In this document: positions 7,644 through 16,172 of the stretch, piece by piece
How positions within the stretch are numbered: position 1 is the stretch's first letter
Layout: each line of letters starts with the position of its first letter
NCBI GenBank assembly: GCA_016720925.1
Contig: JADKJR010000006.1
Span: 62,001 to 126,000, forward strand
Reading direction: 5' to 3'
Length of the DNA stretch: 64,000 bases
Origin: Betaproteobacteria bacterium
GTDB lineage: Bacteria > Pseudomonadota > Gammaproteobacteria > Burkholderiales > Usitatibacteraceae
Position numbers and translations under genes: made by a program
The notes under the pieces: generated by a model
Databases searched by the model: none
The model's input: the letters and a program-made list of their open reading frames with translations, nothing else
Told to the model about the DNA's origin: nothing

Positions 7644-8849
7644 ATGTCAGAGACCTGCATGATGTCCCTGAATCGATATCGATTGCGGCATCTGATCAAG
7701 CAAGGCTCCCGCGGTGCACGCTATGCCGGCGCGCTGCTCGAAAAGACCGAGGAAATGTTGTCCTTCATTCTTGCGGGAAATACCGTGCTGAATGCGGCGA
7801 CCACCATTCTTGTCGCGGAAATTTGCCGCCGCCTGTTCGGCGAAGGCGAATATGTACTGGCCATCGCCACCACGGCAGCGTCGATTTCGATTCTGATCTT
7901 CGCGGAAATCCTTCCAAAGGTGCTGGGTGCGCGCTTTTCCGAGAAAATCGCTCTTGTCGCGAGCTATGTGCTTTATGCGCTGGTCAATTTCATCCTGATC
8001 CGTGCAGTGATGTGGATCATCAATTCAATCGTCAAGTTGATTTTGGCCTTGTTTCGCATCCAGCCCGCCGCTGAAGGCGTTCATCAGTTGTCGATGGAGG
8101 AGATGCGCACATTGGTGCTCGAAGGTGGCCAGTTCATTCCGAAAAAACACCACAACATCATGGTGAATCTTTTCGACCTTGAGAACATGACCATTGATGA
8201 CACCATGACGCCGCGTGCGCTGATCGAGGGTGTGGATATCAACGACAAGATTGAGCATATCCGTAACAGTCTCGCCACCGCCCACCATACGCGTGTCGTG
8301 GCGTATGACGGCGACCTGTCGAATGTGATCGGCATTGTCCATGTCCGCAAAGTGTTGAATGCGTCGCGCAATCAGCCGCTCGAAAAGGACTCGTTGCGGG
8401 AAATCATGCGGGAGCCGTATTTCATTCCTGAAGGTACGCCACTCTTGCAGCAGCTGACGCAGTTTCAGGAAAATCAGCGGCGCATGGCGCTGGTCGTTGA
8501 CGAATACGGTGAGATACAGGGATTGGTGACATTGCAGGACATCCTCGAGGAAATTGTCGGCGAGTTCACCAGCCAGTCGCCAATGAACACCGGCTTGTAC
8601 CGAAAACAGGACGATGGCAGTGTCATCGCCGAGGGCTCTTGTCCGTTGAGGGTGCTCAATCGCAAGCTTGGATTCAACTTTCCCCTTGACGGCCCCAAGA
8701 CCATCAACGGGCTATTGCTTGAGCAACTCGAAGATATTCCGGAGCCGGGGGTTGCGCTGAAAATTGGTGAGTACCCGATCGAAATTCTTCAGGTGCAGGA
8801 CACGATGGTGAAAGTGGTTCGACTGGTTCCGCCCAAGGCGGTGGTGTAG
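7644..8849 (+). CDS. corB: CorB/YfjD-type DUF21-CBS-CorC protein, 5' end interrupted by TGA
   Basis: The encoded 401 residues contain most of the DUF21 membrane domain (SETCMMSLNRYRLRHL), two CBS domains (about 150-270) with PRALIEG and DEYGEIQGLVTLQDILEEIVGE, and a C-terminal CorC/HlyC domain. Such proteins take part in magnesium or cobalt transport. The frame continues upstream to an ATG at 7569: residues MTDDIPILWLF, then a hydrophobic run, then TGA (7632-7634), then FFSMSETCMMSL. This reads as the normal first membrane helix with a stop where families have Gly or Ala. Either translation restarts at 7644 without helix 1, or the gene is broken, or there is a base error. Other genes here use TGA as stop, so recoding is unlikely. 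Confidence 0.75.
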   Translation: MSETCMMSLNRYRLRHLIKQGSRGARYAGALLEKTEEMLSFILAGNTVLNAATTILVAEICRRLFGEGEYVLAIATTAASISILIFAEILPKVLGARFSEKIALVASYVLYALVNFILIRAVMWIINSIVKLILALFRIQPAAEGVHQLSMEEMRTLVLEGGQFIPKKHHNIMVNLFDLENMTIDDTMTPRALIEGVDINDKIEHIRNSLATAHHTRVVAYDGDLSNVIGIVHVRKVLNASRNQPLEKDSLREIMREPYFIPEGTPLLQQLTQFQENQRRMALVVDEYGEIQGLVTLQDILEEIVGEFTSQSPMNTGLYRKQDDGSVIAEGSCPLRVLNRKLGFNFPLDGPKTINGLLLEQLEDIPEPGVALKIGEYPIEILQVQDTMVKVVRLVPPKAVV

Positions 8850-8903
8850 TTGCGCAGGCGCGTAGTTGCGTACTTACAGTAGCTGGCGCGACCATCGACC
8901 GGG

Positions 8904-10319
8904 CTACAATTTTGTGGCCGTTACCATCGCCTTGATCAGGATTTCCCACTCCGGCACGGGAATTCGCGCCACCGGTTCCGAGTGGCCCTTGCCATCGGGC
9001 TGATAAACGATGATTTCGGCTTCCTGAATGCTGGTCATGATGCGCTCTTCGGGACGCGTACTGCCGTGAGTATGTGAAACCAGCAAATTGTTCATCCCCC
9101 TGGCGGGTAACTCGGTCAGCCGCTTGAATCGGGCGGCGTTGACGTCGAAACCCATTCGCTGGCCGATCTGGTGATTGATATCCTCTGTTATTTCGACCGC
9201 ACCCAACCCCAACAAATGCCCAGTCTCGCGCGCGCGGCAGAATTGCGCGGTCAGAACTTGATCGACCGGAATTTGCAGATCCTTGATTGCGGCGCCGACT
9301 TTGCGCGCCTGCTCTCGCCCGACGTCGGAAATGTTTCGCTGAATCGCACAGTTTTCCCACCAAAAAGGTGTCTGTTGCAGATTGCCATCCTGTCCGATGG
9401 TCGATTGAGCATGTCGCATATAGAGATTGAAGCCGCCACGGCGCAGGGCCTGTACGAGCATTGCGCCCTTCAGCTCCTTTTCCGGCGCAATCAGGATTTG
9501 GCTTGGTTGTGCAGGGACAGCCGGGGCTACCTGCGGACTTCCCGCGAGGATTTGCGCGAGCGGTGCGTTGATCTGATCCTGTACCGTCTGTCTGCCAAGC
9601 CACTGCCATTGCCCGGGAGACAAACTGGTCAGGTAATGAAAGCGGCCATTTCCCTCGGCTTTGAATATTGCAACATGGCCTTCAGGCAGATGACTCAGCG
9701 CAGGATGCACGATATTTGGCGGCATTGCATGGCCAACCAGAAGACGATTCGCATTGGAATGCGTGACATCGGACAGCAAAAGCTGAATGCCGCCAGCATA
9801 TCTTGCCAGCGTTTGCGCTTGCATGTCCGGTAGGAAGCTGATGTCGTTCAAGGCTGGCGAGCGCTTCGCCACGACGAGACCGACATGAATCGAAGTATCC
9901 ACGGCCCTGCAATATTCGCTTGTGTAGATTTCATATACCTTTATCCGTTGACGTACCAAGGCGTCGGCAATGGCGCGCGCACGCGGTAGCGCCTCAGGTG
10001 CAAGGCGTTGGGTGTTTGCGCAGTCCTGCCACCAGGCGCCCGACTTCCGTTTGTCAGCGGTCGAGGTCTCGACCAAACCGTGACGCATGTACAACACGTA
10101 ACCGCCCTTCCGCAGTTCTCGTACCAGGCCATCAAAAAGGGCATAGGGCTCATCGTTGACGAACAGGTTGGCGGTACTGGGCGATTGAACGGTTGCGGTG
10201 GCTGTTGCTGTCCCGATGTTAGCGCCCACTTGCTGGGATTGACTTTCCAGCATGGCAGAGAGCGAACATAGTCCAAACGCACAGCGGCACAGGAGTCGTC
10301 TGGTCGGGGATATATTCAC
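8904..10319 (-). CDS. Protein with two tandem histidine phosphatase domains
   Basis: About 471 residues with two copies of a histidine phosphatase (phosphoglycerate mutase-like) domain. Each begins with an RHG-type motif: YMRHGLVE in the first and YMRHAQST in the second. Each continues with a W-W-x-x-C-A motif (WWQDCANTQR, WWENCAIQRN) and a conserved E/Q-x-CRA segment (SEYCRAVDT, AQFCRARET). The first domain starts near residue 60 and the second near 280. The GTG at 10319 gives an N-terminus RRLLCRCAFGLCSLSAML that could be a signal peptide; starts up to 10454 are open and no ribosome binding site settles it. The substrate is unknown. Convergent with corB, divergent from iscR. Confidence 0.75.
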   Translation of the reverse strand: MNISPTRRLLCRCAFGLCSLSAMLESQSQQVGANIGTATATATVQSPSTANLFVNDEPYALFDGLVRELRKGGYVLYMRHGLVETSTADKRKSGAWWQDCANTQRLAPEALPRARAIADALVRQRIKVYEIYTSEYCRAVDTSIHVGLVVAKRSPALNDISFLPDMQAQTLARYAGGIQLLLSDVTHSNANRLLVGHAMPPNIVHPALSHLPEGHVAIFKAEGNGRFHYLTSLSPGQWQWLGRQTVQDQINAPLAQILAGSPQVAPAVPAQPSQILIAPEKELKGAMLVQALRRGGFNLYMRHAQSTIGQDGNLQQTPFWWENCAIQRNISDVGREQARKVGAAIKDLQIPVDQVLTAQFCRARETGHLLGLGAVEITEDINHQIGQRMGFDVNAARFKRLTELPARGMNNLLVSHTHGSTRPEERIMTSIQEAEIIVYQPDGKGHSEPVARIPVPEWEILIKAMVTATKL

Positions 10320-10481
10320 GGGAGAATTTTTTCGAGTCCGCAACGCAATTGGCTTGCGCAAGATTCTAGCGGAATTGCCGAATTGCATCTCGGCTGAGGT
10401 GGCGGCTCTCGTATCGGTGCGTAGCGCCAAAGAATATTTTGTCATTGCGCCCAAACCACTGTTCGTATCAAGTCTTTTACT

Positions 10482-10506
10482 ATACTTGAGTTGTTTTGTC
10501 AGGTAT
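10482..10506 (+). promoter_or_regulatory. Type 1 IscR-binding site upstream of iscR
   Basis: This 25-bp stretch (ATACTTGAG ... GTCAGGTAT) agrees at 21 of 25 positions with the E. coli type 1 IscR consensus ATASYYGACTRWWWYAGTCRRSTAT. It lies 106 nt before the iscR ATG, where holo-IscR would repress its own operon. The match was made by eye. Confidence 0.75.
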
Positions 10507-10612
10507 AGTGCAAGTCAGCAATGAAATCGCTACTCTGCGTCGATGAGTTGAGCCGTCGCGAATCGATTCTTGAGTTGAATTTTTTGTATTAACACGGCAA
10601 CAGGGGCAATCA

Positions 10613-11110
10613 ATGAGACTGACCACCAAAGGACGATTCGCGGTAACCGCCATGCTGGATTTGGCGCTGCACGCCGGCAATGGACCGGTGTCGTTGGCCA
10701 ACATCAGCGAGCGCCAGAAAATATCGCTCTCCTATCTGGAGCAACTGTTCGGAAAATTGCGGCGCGGAAGTCTCGTGAAAAGCGTCCGCGGCCCAGGCGG
10801 CGGCTATAATTTGGCGCGCGCCACGGCAGAACTGAGCGTCGCTGATATCATTATTGCAGTCGAAGAACCGATCGATTCCCGCCAGTGCGAAGGCAGGGAG
10901 AATTGCGCGGGCGAAAAACGTTGCATGACGCATGACTTGTGGGAAAGCCTCAACGAAACTGTGATTACCTATCTCGCCGGCGTGACGCTTGCGGACCTGG
11001 TCGAAAAGCAGCGCGACCAGCCATCAACAGGCGCGACCCGCGTGGTGACCCTGCCCGGTGGCCACGCCAAGAGCCACAGCCACGTTGCTGCTGCCGCCAC
11101 CATTGTCTAG
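10613..11110 (+). CDS. iscR: Fe-S cluster regulator IscR
   Basis: A 165-residue Rrf2-family regulator. It has an N-terminal winged helix (MRLTTKGRFAVTAMLDLALH), the family signature RGPGGGYNLAR, and the [2Fe-2S] ligands Cys92, Cys98, Cys104 and His107 (QCEGRENCAGEKRCMTHDLW). In its cluster-bound form it represses isc genes. It leads the isc operon, 18 nt before iscS, and has a type 1 IscR operator upstream. The tail after residue 140, rich in His, Ala and Thr, is less conserved. The ATG follows GGCAACAGGGGCAATCA, a weak ribosome binding site. Confidence 0.96.
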   Translation: MRLTTKGRFAVTAMLDLALHAGNGPVSLANISERQKISLSYLEQLFGKLRRGSLVKSVRGPGGGYNLARATAELSVADIIIAVEEPIDSRQCEGRENCAGEKRCMTHDLWESLNETVITYLAGVTLADLVEKQRDQPSTGATRVVTLPGGHAKSHSHVAAAATIV

Positions 11111-11128
11111 AACTTCAAAAGAACGATC

Positions 11129-12337
11129 ATGAAACAGCCCATCTATCTCGATTATTCTGCCACCACGCCGGTAGATCCACGTGTGGCGTCGAAAATGATT
11201 CCCTACCTGACGGAGCAATTCGGCAACCCGGCCTCGCGCAGTCACAGCTATGGCTGGACCGCCGAGGAAGCGGTCGAAAGCGCCCGCGAAGAAGTCGCCA
11301 AACTGGTTAATTGTGATGCGAAGGAAATTGTCTGGACCTCCGGCGCCACGGAGTCGATCAATCTGGCGCTGAAAGGGGCTGCGCACTTTTACAGCACCAA
11401 GGGCAAGCACATCATCACGGTAAAAACCGAGCACAAGGCCACGCTGGATACGGTTCGCGAACTCGAGCGGCAGGGCTTTGAGGCCACCTACCTCGATGTG
11501 AAGGACAACGGCCTCATCGACATGGAAGTATTCAAGGCTGCACTGCGTCCGGATACTATTCTCGTGTCGATCATGTTTGTGAACAATGAAATCGGTGTGA
11601 TCCAGCCAATTGCCGAAATCGGTGAAATTTGCCGCGCGAAAGGCATTGTTTTTCACGTCGATGCCGCACAGGCCACCGGCAAGGTGCTTGTTGACCTGCA
11701 GGCACTCAAAGTGGACTTGATGAGTTTTTCCGCGCACAAGACCTATGGCCCGAAAGGCATTGGTGCGCTATTCGTGCGCCGGAAGCCGCGGATTCGCCTT
11801 GAAGCACAAATGCACGGTGGCGGCCATGAGCGCGGATTTCGTTCCGGCACGCTCGCGACCCATCAGATCGTCGGCATGGGCGAAGCGTTTCGTCTGGCGC
11901 GCCAGGAAATGCAGGCGGAGAATGAGCGTATCCGCATGTTGCGCGACCGGTTGCTGGAAGGCGTGAAGGATATGGAGGAGGTTTACATCAATGGCGATCT
12001 CGACCATCGGGTGCCGCATAACCTCAACGTGAGCTTCAATTTCGTCGAGGGCGAATCGTTGATCATGGGCATCAAGGAACTCGCGGTGTCGTCGGGTTCG
12101 GCATGCACTTCCGCGTCACTCGAGCCGTCGTACGTGCTGCGTGCACTCGGTCGCAATGACGAACTCGCGCACAGTTCCATTCGCTTTACCATCGGCCGCT
12201 TCACGACCGAAGCCGATATCGATTTCGCGATCAAATTGCTGAAAGAACGTATCCAGAAACTGCGCGATATGTCGCCACTGTGGGAAATGTACAAGGACGG
12301 CGTTGACCTCAATTCCGTTCAATGGGCCGCGCATTAA
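11129..12337 (+). CDS. iscS: Cysteine desulfurase IscS
   Basis: A 402-residue PLP enzyme that removes sulfur from L-cysteine and passes it as persulfide to IscU and other acceptors. The PLP lysine is Lys204 in SAHKTYGPKG, the PLP-contact motif is HVDAAQATGK, and the catalytic loop SSGSACTSAS carries Cys326, two residues offset from E. coli Cys328. Full length, with a normal C-terminus (DGVDLNSVQWAAH). Second gene of the isc operon. Confidence 0.98.
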   Translation: MKQPIYLDYSATTPVDPRVASKMIPYLTEQFGNPASRSHSYGWTAEEAVESAREEVAKLVNCDAKEIVWTSGATESINLALKGAAHFYSTKGKHIITVKTEHKATLDTVRELERQGFEATYLDVKDNGLIDMEVFKAALRPDTILVSIMFVNNEIGVIQPIAEIGEICRAKGIVFHVDAAQATGKVLVDLQALKVDLMSFSAHKTYGPKGIGALFVRRKPRIRLEAQMHGGGHERGFRSGTLATHQIVGMGEAFRLARQEMQAENERIRMLRDRLLEGVKDMEEVYINGDLDHRVPHNLNVSFNFVEGESLIMGIKELAVSSGSACTSASLEPSYVLRALGRNDELAHSSIRFTIGRFTTEADIDFAIKLLKERIQKLRDMSPLWEMYKDGVDLNSVQWAAH

Positions 12338-12386
12338 GAATGACGTAGAGATGCATGCGTCCCAACGTTTAACCAGGAGTTGAATC

Positions 12387-12794
12387 ATGGCTTACTCAGA
12401 AAAAGTTATCGATCATTATGAAAACCCGCGAAATGTCGGTTCATTTGGCAAGGATGAAGCGGGTGTAGCAACCGGCATGGTCGGCGCGCCCGCGTGCGGC
12501 GACGTCATGAAGTTGCAAATCAAGGTCGGCCCCGATGGAATCATCCAGGATGCCAAATTCAAGACTTACGGTTGCGGCTCGGCGATCGCGTCATCTTCGC
12601 TTGTTACCGAGTGGGTGAAGGGCAAATCGATCGATGAAGCCGGTACCATCAAGAACACGCAGATCGCCGAAGAGCTGGCGCTGCCGCCGGTAAAGATTCA
12701 CTGCTCGATCCTGGCCGAAGACGCCATCAAGGCGGCCATTGCGGACTACAAGGCCAAGCATGGCGAAACAGCGATGAAGGAGGCGGCGGAATAA
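12387..12794 (+). CDS. iscU: Fe-S scaffold protein IscU
   Basis: A 135-residue scaffold on which [2Fe-2S] clusters are built. The three ligand cysteines are present (Cys37 in APACGD, the Cys of YGCGSAIASSS, and the Cys of KIHCSILAEDA), as is the HscA-recognition motif LPPVK. The ATG at 12387 has an upstream AGGAG (CCAGGAGTTGAATC). It lies between iscS and iscA. Confidence 0.98.
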   Translation: MAYSEKVIDHYENPRNVGSFGKDEAGVATGMVGAPACGDVMKLQIKVGPDGIIQDAKFKTYGCGSAIASSSLVTEWVKGKSIDEAGTIKNTQIAEELALPPVKIHCSILAEDAIKAAIADYKAKHGETAMKEAAE

Positions 12795-12796
12795 TC

Positions 12797-13120
12797 ATGG
12801 CTATCACGCTTACAGATCGCGCGGCGGAGCACGTACAGAACTATCTGGCCAAACGCGGCAAGGGTGTCGGCGTGCGTTTCGGCGTGCGCACGACGGGTTG
12901 CTCGGGAATGGCCTACAAGCTGGAGTTCGTGGACGCGGCGAGTGAAGAGGATCAGGCCTTCGAGAGCCATGGCGTCAAGGTATTCGTCGATCCCAAGAGT
13001 CTCGCCTATATTGACGGAACCGAGCTCGATTTTGTCCGGGAAGGCTTGAACGAAGGCTTCAAATTCAACAACCCCCGGGAAAAAGACAAATGCGGTTGCG
13101 GAGAGAGCTTCAACGTTTGA
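12797..13120 (+). CDS. iscA: A-type Fe-S carrier IscA
   Basis: A 107-residue A-type carrier that delivers clusters to targets. The three conserved cysteines are present: Cys35 in TTGCSGMAY, and two in the C-terminal CGCGES motif. The ATG follows the iscU stop by two bases. A terminator-like hairpin lies 50 nt after its stop, before hscB, and may lower expression of the chaperone half of the operon. Confidence 0.97.
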   Translation: MAITLTDRAAEHVQNYLAKRGKGVGVRFGVRTTGCSGMAYKLEFVDAASEEDQAFESHGVKVFVDPKSLAYIDGTELDFVREGLNEGFKFNNPREKDKCGCGESFNV

Positions 13121-13170
13121 TGCTTGCCTGAACACTTCCCTCTCAACTAAGAATTGAAGAGGGCCAAAAA

Positions 13171-13199
13171 AAGGGGGCGACATCGCAGTCGCCCTTTTT
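13171..13199 (+). terminator. Intrinsic terminator-like hairpin between iscA and hscB
   Basis: The stem GGGCGAC (13175-13181) pairs with GTCGCCC (13188-13194) around a 6-nt loop and is followed by TTTTT (13195-13199). It is preceded by an A-run, so it could also work from the other strand. It sits inside the isc operon, 6 nt before the hscB ATG, and so looks like a partial terminator. Confidence 0.8.
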
Positions 13200-13204
13200 C
13201 GCGA

Positions 13205-13738
13205 ATGAGCCCGGATTTCACCCAAAATCACTTCGAATTGTTTGCCCTGCCGGTGTCTTATGACCTCGACACGCAAGCGCTGGACCAAGCCTACCGTGAT
13301 CTGCTGCGGGAGGTGCATCCCGATCGCTTTGCGGGCACAAGCGATGCAGAAAAACGGCTCGCTGCCCAGTGGGCGACGCGCGCCAACGAAGGCTACCAGA
13401 CACTTAAATCGCCGCTGAAGCGCGGACGTTACTTTCTTCGTATCAATGGCATCGACACGGAAGAAGAATCCAATACGGCCATGCCGGTGGATTTTCTGCT
13501 GCAACAAATGGAATGGCGTGAAGCAGTGGTGGACGCCAAATCCGCCCGCGATGAAGCGCGGCTGGATGCCTTGGCCGTACAACGGCTGAATGAGGAAAGA
13601 ACAATGTTCGAACAGCTGCGCCAGCAACTCTCTGCCGGTGCCACACTCTGCGATGCGCGTCTAACCGTGCGCAAGTTGCGTTTCCTCGAAAAACTCGGCG
13701 AAGAAATCGACGACGCGCTCGAAGCGTTTGGTACCTGA
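13205..13738 (+). CDS. hscB: Co-chaperone HscB
   Basis: A 177-residue J-protein that brings IscU to HscA and stimulates its ATPase. The J domain has the HPD motif at residues 38-40 (REVHPDRF), and the C-terminal three-helix domain binds IscU. I use the ATG at 13205 (MSPDFTQNHFELFALP); a start 17 codons upstream would fall within the hairpin and add a non-homologous leader. No Shine-Dalgarno is visible, only the U-run of the hairpin, which is unusual. Confidence 0.94.
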   Translation: MSPDFTQNHFELFALPVSYDLDTQALDQAYRDLLREVHPDRFAGTSDAEKRLAAQWATRANEGYQTLKSPLKRGRYFLRINGIDTEEESNTAMPVDFLLQQMEWREAVVDAKSARDEARLDALAVQRLNEERTMFEQLRQQLSAGATLCDARLTVRKLRFLEKLGEEIDDALEAFGT

Positions 13739-13765
13739 GCGTATTCGCCATAAACTGGACACAAT

Positions 13766-15637
13766 ATGGCCCTTCTGCAAATCGCTGAACCCGGCGAAAC
13801 CACCGCACCGCACCAGCACCGGCTTGCGGTCGGTATCGACTTGGGGACAACCAATTCGCTGGTGGCCACCGTAAAAAGCGGCGCGGCGGAGGTGCTTCTG
13901 GACCATGAAGGCGACCCGCTATTGCCGTCGGCTGTGCGCTACGATACCGATGGCAATGTCGTGGTCGGTCGTTTGGCCCGGGCCGCGCAGGCGGAGGACC
14001 CGGAAAATACCATCGTCTCGGTCAAGCGCTTCATGGGGCGCGGCATAGCTGACGTCGCCAAATATGGCACGCTGCCTTATCGTTTTATCGATGCGCCCGG
14101 CATGGTGAAAATTGAAACCGTCGCCGGCATCAAGTCTCCGGTTGATGTGTCGGCAGAAATACTCAAGGTGCTGCGAAAACAGGCCGAGGAATCCCTGGGT
14201 GGCGAATTGGTCGGGGCGGTGATTACGGTGCCCGCCTATTTTGACGATTCGCAACGACAGGCGACCAAGGATGCTGCGGGTCTGGCGGGAATCAACGTGC
14301 TGCGATTGCTGAATGAACCCACGGCAGCGGCGGTCGCGTACGGCCTTGACAACGCCAGTGAGGGCACTTTCGCGGTGTTTGATCTTGGTGGTGGCACATT
14401 TGATATCTCGATTCTGCGGCTCGCCAAGGGAATTTTTGAAGTGCTGGCTACCAATGGCGATTCGGCGCTGGGCGGCGATGATTTTGACCAAGCCATCGGC
14501 GCGCATTGGCGCAATGCATACGGGATTGCGGCCGCCGATCACCGCGACATGCGTCGCTTACTGATGAAGGCACGTGAAGTTAAAGAACGCCTCACGACCG
14601 AGGAGATGGTGGAAACCCTGCTGCCGCTGTCATACGGACAAGAATTCCATCTCAAGCTTTCCCGGCAGGAATTCCACGCCATGAGCGCGTCGCTGGTACA
14701 GCGCACACTTCAACCGGTCAGAAAGGCGCTGCGCGACGCGAAACTATCCGTCGCGGATATCGATGGCGTGGTAATGGTTGGCGGTGCAACGCGGATGCCG
14801 CATGTGCAACAGGCGATTGCGGACTTTTTTGGCAGGTCGCCGCTCAACAATCTCGACCCCGACAAGGTCGTCGCACTGGGCGCGGCCATTCAGGCGAATG
14901 TGCTCGCCGGTAATCGTAGCGCGGACGACCTCCTGTTGCTCGATGTCATTCCATTGTCGCTGGGCCTGGAAACGATGGGTGGGCTGACAGAAAAAGTGAT
15001 TCCGCGCAATTCGACGATACCCGTTGCGCGTGCGCAGGAATTCACCACGTTCAAGGATGGTCAGTCCGCGATGGCGATTCATGTTGTTCAGGGCGAACGA
15101 GAATTGGTGAAGGATTGCCGGTCGCTGGCGCGCTTTGAGTTGCGTGGCATTCCGCCGATGGTGGCCGGTGCCGCACGCATACAGGTAATGTTTCAGGTGG
15201 ATGCGGATGGCTTGTTGTCTGTGTCGGCCCGCGAGACGGTCAGCGGTGTCGAGACGCGCGTTGAAGTGAAACCCTCTTACGGATTGAGTGACGCGGAGAT
15301 TGCCGAGATGCTGAAGGCAAGTTTCCACTATGCCGACGAAGACGCCAAGGCTCGCGCGCTATCCGAACAACGCGTCGAAGCCGCGCGCATGATCGAGGCA
15401 TTGCGTGTGGCGTTGGAGAAAGATGGTGATACGTTGCTGGCGCGTGATGAACGTGCGGGAATTGAAAAGGCAATGATGACGCTAACGCAGGTTGCAGCGG
15501 GCGAAGATCATCGTGCGATCAAGAACAGCATCGCGGCGCTATCAGTCGCCACGGAAGATTTTGCGGAACGGCGCATGGATCGAAGCGTGGCCGATGCGCT
15601 CCGCGGCAGGAAGTTAGAGGATGTGAATATTTCATGA
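13766..15637 (+). CDS. hscA: Fe-S assembly chaperone HscA
   Basis: A 623-residue DnaK-type chaperone specialised for IscU. The ATPase domain carries the phosphate loops VGIDLGTTNSL and FDLGGGTFDISIL and the segment VPAYFDDSQRQATKDAA. The substrate domain begins with LLLLDVIPLSLGLETMGG. The C-terminus is a helical lid. It has the normal HscA length and follows hscB by 27 nt. The stop codon overlaps the fdx start (ATGA). Confidence 0.97.
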   Translation: MALLQIAEPGETTAPHQHRLAVGIDLGTTNSLVATVKSGAAEVLLDHEGDPLLPSAVRYDTDGNVVVGRLARAAQAEDPENTIVSVKRFMGRGIADVAKYGTLPYRFIDAPGMVKIETVAGIKSPVDVSAEILKVLRKQAEESLGGELVGAVITVPAYFDDSQRQATKDAAGLAGINVLRLLNEPTAAAVAYGLDNASEGTFAVFDLGGGTFDISILRLAKGIFEVLATNGDSALGGDDFDQAIGAHWRNAYGIAAADHRDMRRLLMKAREVKERLTTEEMVETLLPLSYGQEFHLKLSRQEFHAMSASLVQRTLQPVRKALRDAKLSVADIDGVVMVGGATRMPHVQQAIADFFGRSPLNNLDPDKVVALGAAIQANVLAGNRSADDLLLLDVIPLSLGLETMGGLTEKVIPRNSTIPVARAQEFTTFKDGQSAMAIHVVQGERELVKDCRSLARFELRGIPPMVAGAARIQVMFQVDADGLLSVSARETVSGVETRVEVKPSYGLSDAEIAEMLKASFHYADEDAKARALSEQRVEAARMIEALRVALEKDGDTLLARDERAGIEKAMMTLTQVAAGEDHRAIKNSIAALSVATEDFAERRMDRSVADALRGRKLEDVNIS

Positions 15638-15972
15638 CCCGAATTCAGGTGTTACCCCACGAAAGTTTGTGCCCGGCCGGCGTCGAATTTGAGGCGGCGG
15701 ATGGCGAATCGCTGTGCGATGCCTTGCTGCGAAACGGCATAGAAATCGAACATGCCTGCGAAAAATCCTGCGCCTGTACCACTTGTCACGTTATCGTGCG
15801 CGAGGGGCTGGATTCGCTCGATGAAGCCGAAGAGAAAGAAGAGGATATGCTCGACATGGCCTGGGGGCTGACGTCGCAGTCACGCTTGTCGTGCCAGGCC
15901 AAGGTGCGCAGCGAGAAGCTGGTGATCGAGATTCCCAAATACACCATCAATCACGCGCGGGAGGAACATTGA
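15634..15972 (+). CDS. fdx: ISC-type [2Fe-2S] ferredoxin
   Basis: A 112-residue adrenodoxin-like ferredoxin that supplies electrons for cluster assembly. The cluster ligands are seen in HACEKSCACTTCHVIV and in SRLSCQAKV. The start overlaps the hscA stop by 4 nt and the stop shares one base with the iscX start, so the three genes are translationally coupled. Confidence 0.97.
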   Translation: MTRIQVLPHESLCPAGVEFEAADGESLCDALLRNGIEIEHACEKSCACTTCHVIVREGLDSLDEAEEKEEDMLDMAWGLTSQSRLSCQAKVRSEKLVIEIPKYTINHAREEH

Positions 15973-16166
15973 TGAAATGGACTGACAGCCTGGAAATTGC
16001 CATTCAGCTCGCAGATGCCCATCCCGACATCGATCCCAAATCGATTCGCTTCACCGATTTGCGTGAATGGGTGATGTCGCTGCCGGAATTCGATGATGCG
16101 CCAAATCACTCCGGCGAGAAAATCCTCGAAGCGATACAAATGGCATGGATTGACGAGGTTTCGTAG
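15972..16166 (+). CDS. iscX: Fe-S assembly protein IscX
   Basis: A 64-residue acidic protein of the IscX (YfhJ) family, which binds IscS and iron and modulates cluster assembly. It shows the family features MKWTDSLEIAIQLADAHPD, DLREWVMSLPEF and a C-terminal WIDE. The ATG at 15972 overlaps the fdx stop by one base (TGATG). It is the last gene of the isc operon. Confidence 0.95.
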   Translation: MKWTDSLEIAIQLADAHPDIDPKSIRFTDLREWVMSLPEFDDAPNHSGEKILEAIQMAWIDEVS

Positions 16167-16172
16167 TGGCGC

